Shown: piece after piece, positions 27,420-37,500 of the stretch
Layout: every line of letters starts with the position of its first letter
How positions within the stretch are numbered: position 1 is the stretch's first letter
From: Oscillatoria nigro-viridis PCC 7112
Lineage (GTDB): Bacteria > Cyanobacteriota > Cyanobacteriia > Cyanobacteriales > Microcoleaceae
Direction: 5' to 3'
DNA: 64,000 nt
Assembly: GCF_000317475.1 (NCBI RefSeq)
Contig: NC_019729.1
Location: 4,354,501-4,418,500, forward strand
Program-made: the position numbers and the translations under genes
The notes under the pieces: generated by a model
The model's database searches: none
What the model was told of the DNA's origin: nothing
Seen by the model: only the letters and a program-made list of their open reading frames with translations

Positions 27420-27461
27420 AAAAAAAATCGGGGCGATTCCCGACAATCCCAGAATCACCCC
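27420..27461 (-). terminator. Rho-independent terminator of ftsH
   Basis: On the reverse strand, GGGGTGATTC (27461-27452) pairs over all ten positions (one T-G wobble) with GAATCGCCCC (27439-27430), followed by eight T (27427-27420). It lies 61 bp after the ftsH stop and before the NTF2-like start. Confidence 0.85.
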
Positions 27462-27521
27462 AATTATCGATTTCAAACTTTAGATTCAATCTAAAATCCA
27501 AAATCCAAAATCCAAAATTGA

Positions 27522-29360
27522 TTAGGCGATCGTCGCCATCTTGACATCGCTATTAGCTAACAAACTTTGCAATTCATCCGCATCCACAGTTTCCTTTTCA
27601 ACTAGCAGATCTGCCAAAGCATTAAGGACGTGGCGGTTGCCGACGAGTACATCTTTAGCGCGGCGGTAAGCTTGCTCTACCAGCAAACGCACTTCATCGT
27701 CGATCGTCGCTGCGGTTTCTTCGGAGAAATCGCGTTCAGCCATGATATCGCGACCCATGAACATATTGCCTTGTTGGCGACCGAGAGCTACAGGGCCTAG
27801 CCGATCGCTCATTCCGAAGCGAGTCACCATTTGCCGCGCTACTCTTGCCACTTGCTGCAAGTCGTTCGACGCCCCAGTCGTTACTTCTTCCTCGCCGAAG
27901 ACAATCTCTTCAGCAATGCGGCCGCCCAAAGCTACCGCCATTTGATTTTGCAAGTAAGACCGAGAATACAAGCCAGAATCCATCCGATCTTCGCTGGGTG
28001 TGAACCAAGTCAAACCGCCAGCGCGGCCGCGGGGGATAATGCTAATTTTCTGCACGGGGTCGTAGTCGGGCATCAGCGCGCCGACTAAAGCGTGACCGGC
28101 TTCGTGGTAAGCTACTAAGGTTTTGCGCTTTTCGCTCATCACGCGGTCTTTCTTTTCCGGGCCAGCGAGCACGCGGTCGATCGCGTCGTTGACTTCATCC
28201 ATCGAGACTTCGGTCAAGTTGCGGCGGGCGGCTAAAATTGCTGCTTCGTTGAGTAGGTTGGACAAATCCGCACCTGTGAAACCGGGTGTCCGGCGGGCGA
28301 TTTTTTCCAAGTCCACGTCTTTCGACAAAGTTTTGCCGCGGGCGTGAACGTTGAGAATTTCTAGGCGGCCTCCGAAGTCGGGGCGATCGACTACAACTTG
28401 GCGATCGAAGCGACCCGGACGCAGCAGCGCCGCATCGAGTACGTCGGGGCGGTTCGTGGCAGCAATCAAAATGATGCCAGTATTGCCCTCAAAGCCGTCC
28501 ATTTCGGTCAGCAACTGGTTCAGGGTTTGTTCCCGTTCGTCGTTACCACCGCCCAAACCAGCGCCCCGCTGGCGGCCTACGGCGTCAATTTCATCGATAA
28601 ATACGATACAAGGAGCGTTAGATTTAGCTTGTTCAAACAAGTCGCGGACGCGGGAAGCACCGACACCCACGAACATTTCCACAAATTCTGAACCGGAAAT
28701 CGAGAAGAAGGGAACGCCTGCTTCTCCAGCCACTGCTTTTGCCAGCAGGGTTTTGCCAGTTCCGGGAGGGCCGACTAGCAGCACGCCTTTGGGGATTTTT
28801 GCTCCGACTGCGGTGAAGCGGTCTGCATTTTTCAGGAAGTCCACGACTTCTGCGAGCTCTAGCTTGGCTTGTTCGATGCCGGCCACGTCGCCGAAAGTCA
28901 CCTGAGTTTGTGGCTCCATTTGGACTCTAGCTTTGGATTTGCCGAAGTTCATGGCTTGGTTGCCGGGCCCGTTTTGGGCGCGCCGCACCAGGAAAAACAG
29001 TCCCACCAAGAGCAAGATCGGGAAGAACAGGCTGCTGAGGGCTTTTACCCAGAAGCCTTCGTCGCTTTGGGGCAGAACTGAAATATCTACGTTATTTTTG
29101 GTCAGGATGTTGATCAGTTCGGGGTCGTTCGGCAGGTTGACGAGTACCTTGTTGCCGTCCTGGGCTGTGACCAGGGCTTTGCTGCGATCGGAACTGATAT
29201 TTATTTTGTCTACTCTCTTGCCTTCGACTTCCTGAATGAATTGACTGTACTTCCAAACTTCGCGGCTTGGGGGCTGTTTGTCAAAAAAAGCCGTTGCTAA
29301 GGCAATGACTACAATAGCCAGCAGTGCGTACAGGCCAGCGTTTCTCCACCGTTTATTCAC
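27522..29360 (-). CDS. ftsH: ATP-dependent zinc metalloprotease FtsH
   Basis: A 612-residue membrane-bound AAA+ protease that degrades damaged membrane proteins, in cyanobacteria notably photosystem II D1. N-terminal membrane helix at about 8-26, periplasmic/lumenal domain, second helix at about 105-125. AAA domain: Walker A GPPGTGKT near 197, Walker [34 protein letters not shown]. Protease: HEAGH near 418 and third zinc ligand Asp in [13 protein letters not shown]. It is one of several FtsH paralogues expected in cyanobacteria; which one is not certain. It has its own terminator. Confidence 0.96.
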   Translation of the reverse strand: MNKRWRNAGLYALLAIVVIALATAFFDKQPPSREVWKYSQFIQEVEGKRVDKINISSDRSKALVTAQDGNKVLVNLPNDPELINILTKNNVDISVLPQSDEGFWVKALSSLFFPILLLVGLFFLVRRAQNGPGNQAMNFGKSKARVQMEPQTQVTFGDVAGIEQAKLELAEVVDFLKNADRFTAVGAKIPKGVLLVGPPGTGKTLLAKAVAGEAGVPFFSISGSEFVEMFVGVGASRVRDLFEQAKSNAPCIVFIDEIDAVGRQRGAGLGGGNDEREQTLNQLLTEMDGFEGNTGIILIAATNRPDVLDAALLRPGRFDRQVVVDRPDFGGRLEILNVHARGKTLSKDVDLEKIARRTPGFTGADLSNLLNEAAILAARRNLTEVSMDEVNDAIDRVLAGPEKKDRVMSEKRKTLVAYHEAGHALVGALMPDYDPVQKISIIPRGRAGGLTWFTPSEDRMDSGLYSRSYLQNQMAVALGGRIAEEIVFGEEEVTTGASNDLQQVARVARQMVTRFGMSDRLGPVALGRQQGNMFMGRDIMAERDFSEETAATIDDEVRLLVEQAYRRAKDVLVGNRHVLNALADLLVEKETVDADELQSLLANSDVKMATIA

Positions 29361-29931
29361 CGAGGTCGATCCTCCTAATTTTTAGTCCCTGTGATTTGGG
29401 AATTTTTATTTATGTTCATCAATCTTAACGTAATTGTAACTTGTTTTTGTGTGGTGAGGAATCCCGGCCCTGCTGTGGCGATCTCAGGTGAGGTCGCGGG
29501 AACGGAACAGCCCTGCGCGGCGTCAGGAGATTGAGATACTTTACTAACACAAGGTGAATTTTTGAGTACACTATAAAGTAATATTTGTCAATGTCCCGAC
29601 CAAGTATGGAGCGAGTTTAGCTGCTGGGGGAAGGGCGATCGCCCTCGTCAGGTTAATTGGGCTAACTCCTGATAAGATGCTTTAGTTAGAGGTAAGATGG
29701 GTGCAATTTATTCTTGTTCTTGAGGCTGGGCAAATGTATAGCGGTAGTGAAGCACCGGGGCAACAGCCAGACTCATTGTGGCAAGGGTTCTGAACTTCTG
29801 ATGAATGCGGATGCGGTTGGCTGATGTACTGTGCCAAGCTTATGTTTACCAAGCTTATGCGAGGCGATCGCAATCTTCGGCAGCGAAAAAAGGCGGGCAG
29901 GAAAGGCGAAATAACTAGCTTTTTAACTGAT
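29361..29931. other. Intergenic region between divergent ftsH and the glycan island
   Basis: About 570 bp with no convincing ORF. The frame of the next gene is open upstream to 29824, but that part (MYCAKLMFTKLMRGD...) does not look coding. Confidence 0.45.
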
Positions 29932-30744
29932 ATGCACAACTTCACAGAGAATATTATAGCTGCAACTAAGTTATATGATTGCGGCGACTACTTTCGGGCA
30001 GAGTTAATTTGTTCCAAAATCATTGACGGTCAGCCAGACAATTCAGATGCTTTGTGTTTGCTGGGAAGAATTAAATATCAATTATCAAAAAATCAGTTGG
30101 GTTCTACAACGGATGCAGGTCTGCGCTATCACTTGTGGTACTACAATAACCAAATTTGGGATGCGACTACATGGGCAGGCGTTAAAGCACTAAAATCTCC
30201 CTGCGATATGTGGAGTTACCAAGAAATCCTGTGGGACTTAAAACCTAGTTTAATCCTAGAATTTGGCAGTTTCTATGGTGGTGGTACTTTATTTTTTGCC
30301 TCTATTCTAGAACAAATAAATAATAACTCTCAAGTATTTTCGGTAGATATTGACCATACATCTCTCCATCCCAAAGTGAGAAATCATCCGCGCATCGAGT
30401 TAATGCTGTCATCCTCCACCGATCCTAAAGTTTCTCAAAGAATAGTCGAATTGCGGAGAGAATTTCCCGGTTCGGTATTTGCTATCCTGGATAGCAACCA
30501 TGAAAAGCAGCACGTTTTGGGCGAGATGCAAATGCTGCGCTCGCTACTGGAAACAGGCGATTATTTAGTAGTTGAAGATAGTAATATTAACGGACACCCA
30601 GTTTTACCCGGATGGGGGGAAGGGCCATACGAAGCAATGGAAGAATATTTTGCCATTTATCCTGATGATTATCAAAGAGATTACCTGCGCGAACAGAAAT
30701 TTGGCTTTACTTTTGCAACTGCTGGTTTTTTAATTCGGCGCTAA
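29932..30744 (+). CDS. CmcI-like methyltransferase with short TPR head
   Basis: A 270-residue protein. The first ~50 residues form a TPR-like helix pair (AATKLYDCGDYFRAELICSK). The rest matches the CmcI/cephalosporin-hydroxylase methyltransferase family: ILEFGSFYGGGTLFFASI as the SAM loop, VFSVDIDHTSL, then FAILDSNHEKQHVLGEM and DYLVVEDSNINGHPVLPGWG with the metal-binding D/E-D residues. In polysaccharide clusters such enzymes methylate sugars. ATG 29932 is preferred; a longer frame from 29824 is possible. It is followed after 33 bp by another methyltransferase and then the giant glycosyltransferase. Confidence 0.82.
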   Translation: MHNFTENIIAATKLYDCGDYFRAELICSKIIDGQPDNSDALCLLGRIKYQLSKNQLGSTTDAGLRYHLWYYNNQIWDATTWAGVKALKSPCDMWSYQEILWDLKPSLILEFGSFYGGGTLFFASILEQINNNSQVFSVDIDHTSLHPKVRNHPRIELMLSSSTDPKVSQRIVELRREFPGSVFAILDSNHEKQHVLGEMQMLRSLLETGDYLVVEDSNINGHPVLPGWGEGPYEAMEEYFAIYPDDYQRDYLREQKFGFTFATAGFLIRR

Positions 30745-30777
30745 ATATTTATATTGTACTGCAAGTCAAAGATAACC

Positions 30778-31398
30778 ATGAAATTTCCACTGCACCAACC
30801 AACGCTAAAGTTATTAACAGGACTCTCAGGAATCGAACTGGGAGCAGCCTCGCACAATCCTTTTGGCGTGAATGCAATTAATGTTGCTCCAAAATTTGAC
30901 GAGGATTTGTTTCAAGACAACCAAGTTAACATGGGAGAGCAACCGACGAAGATAGATATGTACGGCGAGGCAGACAACATTCCAGTCAAAGATAAAAGTC
31001 AGGATTTTGTCTTATCCAGCCACGTATTTGAACACATTCCCGATCCCATATCTGCTTTATTAGAATGGCAAAGAGTTATCAAGCCAGGGGGATATGTGGT
31101 GATGATTGTCCCGCAGCCGGATGCTCTTGCGGGAGACAATCGCCCGCTATCTACCTACGATCGATTAGTTAAAGCACACCGAGAAAAATGGAAGATCGAG
31201 ACTGCTCCAGCAGAGAATTTATATGGCGGTAAAGGCGGACACTACTGGAAATTTACCTCAACAACTCTGAGAAAATTCTTGGAGAATCTCAAAACAGCTA
31301 ATGACGGTATTCCTGCTGTCAATTGGCAACTGCTAGGCACAGAAGACCCGGACAGCAAGGTAGGAAACGGGTTTTGGCTGGCTTACCGAGTACCGTAA
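30778..31398 (+). CDS. SAM-dependent methyltransferase
   Basis: A 206-residue Methyltransf_11-type enzyme: GIELGAASHNPFGVNAINV replaces the usual glycine-rich motif I, then DKSQDFVLSSHVFEHIPDPI, and RVIKPGGYVVMIVPQPDA. The central YGGKGGHYWKFTSTTLRKFL and C-terminal WQLLGTEDPDSKVGNGFWL are typical of the glycan-cluster subgroup. ATG 30778 fits the homology; the longer TTG reading from 30754 overlaps nothing useful. Predicted to methylate the glycan made by its neighbours. Confidence 0.8.
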   Translation: MKFPLHQPTLKLLTGLSGIELGAASHNPFGVNAINVAPKFDEDLFQDNQVNMGEQPTKIDMYGEADNIPVKDKSQDFVLSSHVFEHIPDPISALLEWQRVIKPGGYVVMIVPQPDALAGDNRPLSTYDRLVKAHREKWKIETAPAENLYGGKGGHYWKFTSTTLRKFLENLKTANDGIPAVNWQLLGTEDPDSKVGNGFWLAYRVP

Positions 31399-31543
31399 CC
31401 GCTAGAAAAAAACACTGTAATATGTGGAAGATATAGCACTTAAGAGGTAACTCGTACCTTAGCCAATTAGCTGCTGACAGTCGCAGCATTTTTAAAGACA
31501 AGCAAGCTCAAAAAAAATTAGTTGACACAGAGGTTTCCCAGAG

Positions 31544-34500
31544 ATGAATTCTACGAATCAGTTGAGCTATCAGCCACTTATCAGTATTGTGATGCCAGTT
31601 TACAATACACTAGAGCAGTTTTTGAGAGAAGCAATTCAATCTGTTTTAAATCAGAGCTACACTCACTGGGAATTGTGCATTGCTGACGATGCTTCAACGC
31701 AGCCTCATGTCAAGCGGATATTAGAAGAATATGCGGCAAAAGATGCGAGAATTAAAGGAGTTTTTAGAAGCCAAAACGGTCATATATCTCGCGCGTCAAA
31801 TTCTGCCCTGCAATTAGCAACTGGTGAATTTATCTCGCTGCTAGATCACGACGATTTGCTGGTGGCAGATGCCTTGCATGAAGTGGTAATGCTGCTGAAC
31901 GAGCATCCCGATGCAGACATGATTTATTCAGATGAAGATAAGGTAGACGATCGCAACAATGTTTGTCTTCCATGTTACAAGCCAGATTGGTGTCCTGATT
32001 CATTTTTGTCTCGGATGTACACTTGCCATCTGGGTACTTACCGGCGATCGCTAGTCAACGAGATCGGTGGATTTAGAGAAGGTTTTGAGGGCAGTCAAGA
32101 TTACGATCTGGTTTTGAGGCTTACAGAAAAAACTAACAAGATATTCCACATACCTAAAATCCTCTACCACTGGAGATTTCACCCAGAATCTGCCTCTGCT
32201 TCTAGAGAAGCCAAACCTTATGCCTACGAAGCAGCAGTGAGAACCCTAACAGATGCAATTCGCAGAAGAGGCGAACCTGGACAAGTTCTCACGCATCAAA
32301 ATTACCCCGGTCACTATACTATTCGCTACGCCATCAAAAGTGACAAATTGGTTAGTATCATCATTCCCACCAGGGATTTTGGCAGTATCTTAAATAAATG
32401 CTTAGAATCAATTTTTACCCATACTTTGTATCCTAATTACGAAGTTATAGTGATAGATAACGGCAGTGTAGAAGTTGAAACAACTAAATTAATTAAAAAA
32501 TGGCAAAATCTGCAACCAGCTAAGTTTAAATGCTACAGGTTAGACATTCCATTTAATTACTCTAGAATCAATAACTTTGGTGTAGAAAAATCACAAGGAG
32601 ATTACTTACTTTTTTTAAATAATGATACCCAAGTGCACCAAGAAGACTGGCTCAATGCTATGGTCGAGCAAGCTCAAAGACAGTCAATTGGCGCTGTGGG
32701 AGGGATGTTGCTATATCCAGATAATTCTATCCAAAACACAGGATTTATCCTAGGTGTTAACGGGATTGCCAGTCATGCCTACAAGGGAATTAGCAAGGCA
32801 GTACCGTATGACGATATGGTACATATAGGATTTACTAATAACGTATCGGCTGTCACGGGAGCCTGCTTGATGTGCCGCCGCGAAGTATTTACCAGCATCG
32901 GCGGTTTTGATGAAAACTTACCAATTGTATTCAGTGATGTTGACTTGTGTTTAAAAATGATGGCTAACGGCTATCGTAATATATATATAAGTCACGCCAA
33001 AGTATGGCATCAAGAATTAAAAGGTTGGGCTTTTGAACTAACTGATGTAGAACAGTTAAAAATTGAGGAAACGGCGGCTAAATTGATGGTAGCGAGGTGG
33101 AATAAATTTATCAAGCGCGACCCTTGCTTTAGCCAGCATTTAGTTAATAAGTTCAATAAAAAGTTCAACCAGAGTGAAACAAGCCAGCCTTTAGTTAGCA
33201 TTTGCATTCCTACTTATAACGGCGATAAATACCTGAGCGAGGCACTTTGTAGCGCTATGGCTCAGACTTATCCAAACCTAGAAATTATTATTTCGGATGA
33301 CGGTTCGACTGACCAAACAGTGGCGATCGCTAAGTCGCTTACGGACAAGTTTGCCGGTCATTTCAGAATTTGGACTCACAATCAATTTGGATTAGTAAAA
33401 AATTGGAATCACTGTATTTCTCAGGCTAAAGGGAAATATATTAAGTTGTTATGTCAAGATGACTTGCTAGAGCCGGAGTGTGTTGCCGAACTGGTGAATT
33501 TAGCAGAACAGGACGAACAAATAGGTTTGGTATTTTCGCGGCGGGGAGTTTTGCTAGCAGGAGATGCCAACTCCGATCCGGCTTGCCAAGCAATCGGTAG
33601 AGGAGCTGTAGAAATCTCTCAAAACTGGTCAAACTTGCAACCAGTACAAGATGGGAAAGCACTGCTGGCAGAGCCTAATCTTTTGAACAATCCGATTAAT
33701 AAAATTGGAGAACCGAGTACAGTTCTGATTAGAAAGGAAGTTTTCGATCGCGTCGGATTGTTCGATGTAGAATTGCAGCAATTAGTTGATGTTGAAATGT
33801 GGTTCAGAATTATGAGCTGCTACAAAATCGGTTTTGTCAACAAAAGTTTATCGCACTGGCGCGTTCACCTCAAGCAACTGACAAGAGAAAACTTGCTGAA
33901 GGGAGAAATTGTGCAAGATGTTCAAAGATTGCACCATAAAATTTTACAGAGTCCGTATTTCAATTTACTGAGTTCTGAAGTGAAAAATCGGATGACTGAC
34001 GCTACTCAAGTCAAAGAGTGGATGCGACAGTTAGCTGGAGCCCAAAAACAGTCCGTAAATGTTACTGAAAATGTTACTGCTGTTCCTGTTGTTCCGGCTC
34101 TTTCTCTAGAAGTTACCCAAATTTCCCCCGTTGCCCCTAATATTCGCAGACCCTTTTGGTCTGTAATGATTCCCACCTACAACCGCGTCAAATATTTAGA
34201 GCAAGCGTTAAAAAGCGTCTTGCAACAGGCTCCAAGTTCTGAGGAAATGCAGGTTGAAGTGGTTAACGATTGCTCGAACCAATCTATCCAAGATGAAATG
34301 GAGGCAATTGTTAAAGCTGTCGGTGGTGGACGAGTTAATTTTTATCGACATCCAGAACAAGATATCGGTCAAACTGCTATCTTTAATCTCTGCATTCAAC
34401 GATCTCACGGTGAGTGGGTTCACATTTTACACGACGACGATGTTGTATTACCTGGTTTTTACAGTCGCTTGCGAGAAGGTATAGAAAAAGAACCGAGCGT

Positions 34501-37500
34501 TGGTGCAGCTTTTTGCCGCCACATTTATACAGACGAAGCAGGAAATCAGCGTTGGGTATCTTGGTTAGAAAGAGAAACTCCAGGGGTACTTAGTGATTGG
34601 TTAGAACAGATTATTGTTATGTGTCGGCTGCAAGCTTCTCCTATTGCAGTTAAACGCAGCGTTTACGAAAATCTGGGCGGTTTCTGCCCTCAAGCTGGTG
34701 CTGCTTCTGATTGGGAGATGTGGAAGCGAATTGCAGTGCATTATCCGATTTGGTACGAACCTGAACCGCTAGCTTGGTATCGCCAACATTCTTCGTCAGA
34801 CAATACTCGCTTGCTCAAATCAGGCGGACTAATAGCTGACGTGCGAAGATCGATCGAGATTTCTCAATCCTACTTGCCAAGCGCGATCGCCGATAAGTTA
34901 TCGAATCAAGCCAGAGAACATTATGCTTTGTATGCCTTAAATACAGCCAAGAAACTCCTGACAGACGGAGACTCGGAGGCTGCGATTGCTCAAATTCGAG
35001 AGGGACTAAAGTGCAGTCAATCTGCCCAACTAAAAGAGGCATTAGTTTCACTACTATTGCTTGGTGAATCTCATCAACCTTCTACCGGATTTTCAAGCTC
35101 AATCAATCAGCAACAAAAAGAATCAAGTAACGAATCAGCTACGGCCAACAGTCAACCTACCCGCAAACAAATTGCTGATATCTGGCTTAATTTACCAGCA
35201 GAACAAGTTGCAAGTGCCTTTGCAGGCGATGCCGGCAAACAGCACCAAGCGCTGCTGGCCAGCGACATTAGATATGAACCGCTAACAGATACAGAAGAGA
35301 CTTTTGTGAGCGAATTAGTCGCCAATGTGGCGAAAGGATTTAACGAGCCAAAAGCCATCAATTACCTGCTCGCAGCAATGCTGTACCGGCGGGCAGACCA
35401 ATTGCCGCTTAAGTACGATCGCGCTACAGTGCCTAATTGGTTCGCCAACGAATATCTCAAATTCATGTTTACTTGTCCGAACGTATTTCAAACCAGAGGA
35501 GAAGCAGACAGTTACTATCAATTCATCCAAGGCTGGATTGATTACTTACATACTAATTTGTTCAAGAATGCAGATTCGCCACTGTGGCAGAATATTGCTT
35601 TGTTGTTCGCGCAAGTTGCGAACTTTATCCCGCTTTATTTTACCACGGCAAACCTGCGCGATATTTACACGAAACGGGCGGAAATTATTGAGTTTTCGCT
35701 CAAAAATCGCGGCAGTTCAATTGATTGTATCTTCCCGGCGCGATCGCCAAATCGGACAAAAATCCGCGTCGGCATCATCAACGACCATTTCGCGCCGCAA
35801 ACCGAAACCTTCGCTACCATCCCGGTTTTCGAGCATTTAAACCGCAACCAGTTCGAGATTTACCTGTACGCGCTCAACACCAGCGGCCACCAATTAGAAC
35901 AATACTGTCAAAGTCGCGCCGACAAACTGGTTGCACTCCCGAAAGACTTTACATCGCAAGTCCAAACAATCCGCGCCGACGACTTAGATATCCTGTTTTT
36001 CGGTACGAATTTAACAGCTATTAACAAACCGCTGACTTCACTAGCAATGCACCGTTTAGCGCGGGTACAAACTACATCTTTCTGTTCTCCCACTACCACC
36101 GGAATCCGGCACATGGATTACTACATCGCAGGTCAATTTACCGCGCCGGATGCTAGTTATCAAGAACAATATCGCGAACAGTTGGCTGTTCTCCAAGGCA
36201 GCGGTTTTTGTTTCACATACGCAACAGAATCGGAAGTAGCTACAGTTAAACCTACCCGCCAAAGTCTGGGAATTTCAGACAATACAACCGTTTTTATCTC
36301 CGGCGCTAACTTCTACAAAATTCTGCCGGAGTTGAGGGAGAGTTGGGTAAAAATTCTAGCTGCTGTACCCGATTCAATCTTGATTTTATATCCCTTCGGC
36401 CCCGCTTGGACTCGCACCTATCCTGCCACACCTTTTGTCAACAATCTGAATGCTGTCTGCGCTAAATACGGCGTCAATAACAACCGCTTGCGGTTCGTAA
36501 AACAACTGCCTAGTCGCGCGGATGTGAAAGAATTTTTGCAGCTAGCAGATGTTTATCTCGATTCCTATCCTTATGCTGGGGCAACATCGTTAATCGATCC
36601 TTTGCAAGTAGGATTGCCGGCGGTGGTTGTGGAAGGAAATGCTTTGCGGTTCCGCCAAGGTTCGGCGATGCTGCGGGAACTGCAAATGCCTGATTTAATT
36701 GCGTATGACGAAGCATCTTACATTCAGCTAGCCGTTACCCTCGGCACTAACCCGCAATTGCGGCAGCAAAAACGGCAGGAAATTCAGCAAAAAATGCAAG
36801 CTAATCCGGCTTGTTTTGACAGTGTGGCATACTCTGGGGCGATCGGCAAATTATTCCAAGAACTCTTTGGCAAATGGCAAACCAGCCACCTGGAAGCATC
36901 GCACAACTTACAGGATAGCATTCCCAAGCAGCCAGATTTGGACGAGATTCTCTCGAATGCCCTCAAGCTTTACCAACGAAACTCCTCAAACATCTCAGCA
37001 ATATCCGAACTGCGTCAAATCCGCAAACAAATAGCTGATTTTTGGCTGAACGTTCCTGCCGAAAACCTCGAAATCGCCTACAGAAGCGCTTCAGGTAACA
37101 GCTATCAAATGCTGCTCAAGAGCGGTTTCCAACGTCAACCGATGATGGAAAGCGAACAAATGTTTTTGCAGCAATTAACCCAGATTAGCAAAGGATTAGT
37201 GCATCCCAAAGCTGTCAACGCCTTGCTTGCCGCTATGCTGTATTTCCCGCCGGAAACCATGCGAATTCCCGACGCTCGCAACCGTTTGCCACACTGGTTA
37301 ATTGGGGATTACGAACAAGTTTTTGAGACGGAAGCCGCCGTCAAGTCTGATTCTACTTCTGACTTGCTAGCTCAATACATTCAATCGCGACAATTTGCGA
37401 ATCAACTGTTAGGATGCGTCAATCTTTACCGCATCGATCCGTCTGACGAATCGGTAGTTTTGGAACTCCGCCAAATTAGAAAACAAATGGCTGATTTTTG

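Noticed and set aside
28351..28905. Forward ORF of 184 codons
   Set aside because: Antisense to the AAA domain of ftsH.
35325..35840. Forward ORF of 171 codons
   Set aside because: Out-of-frame shadow inside the giant glycosyltransferase, with no domain character.
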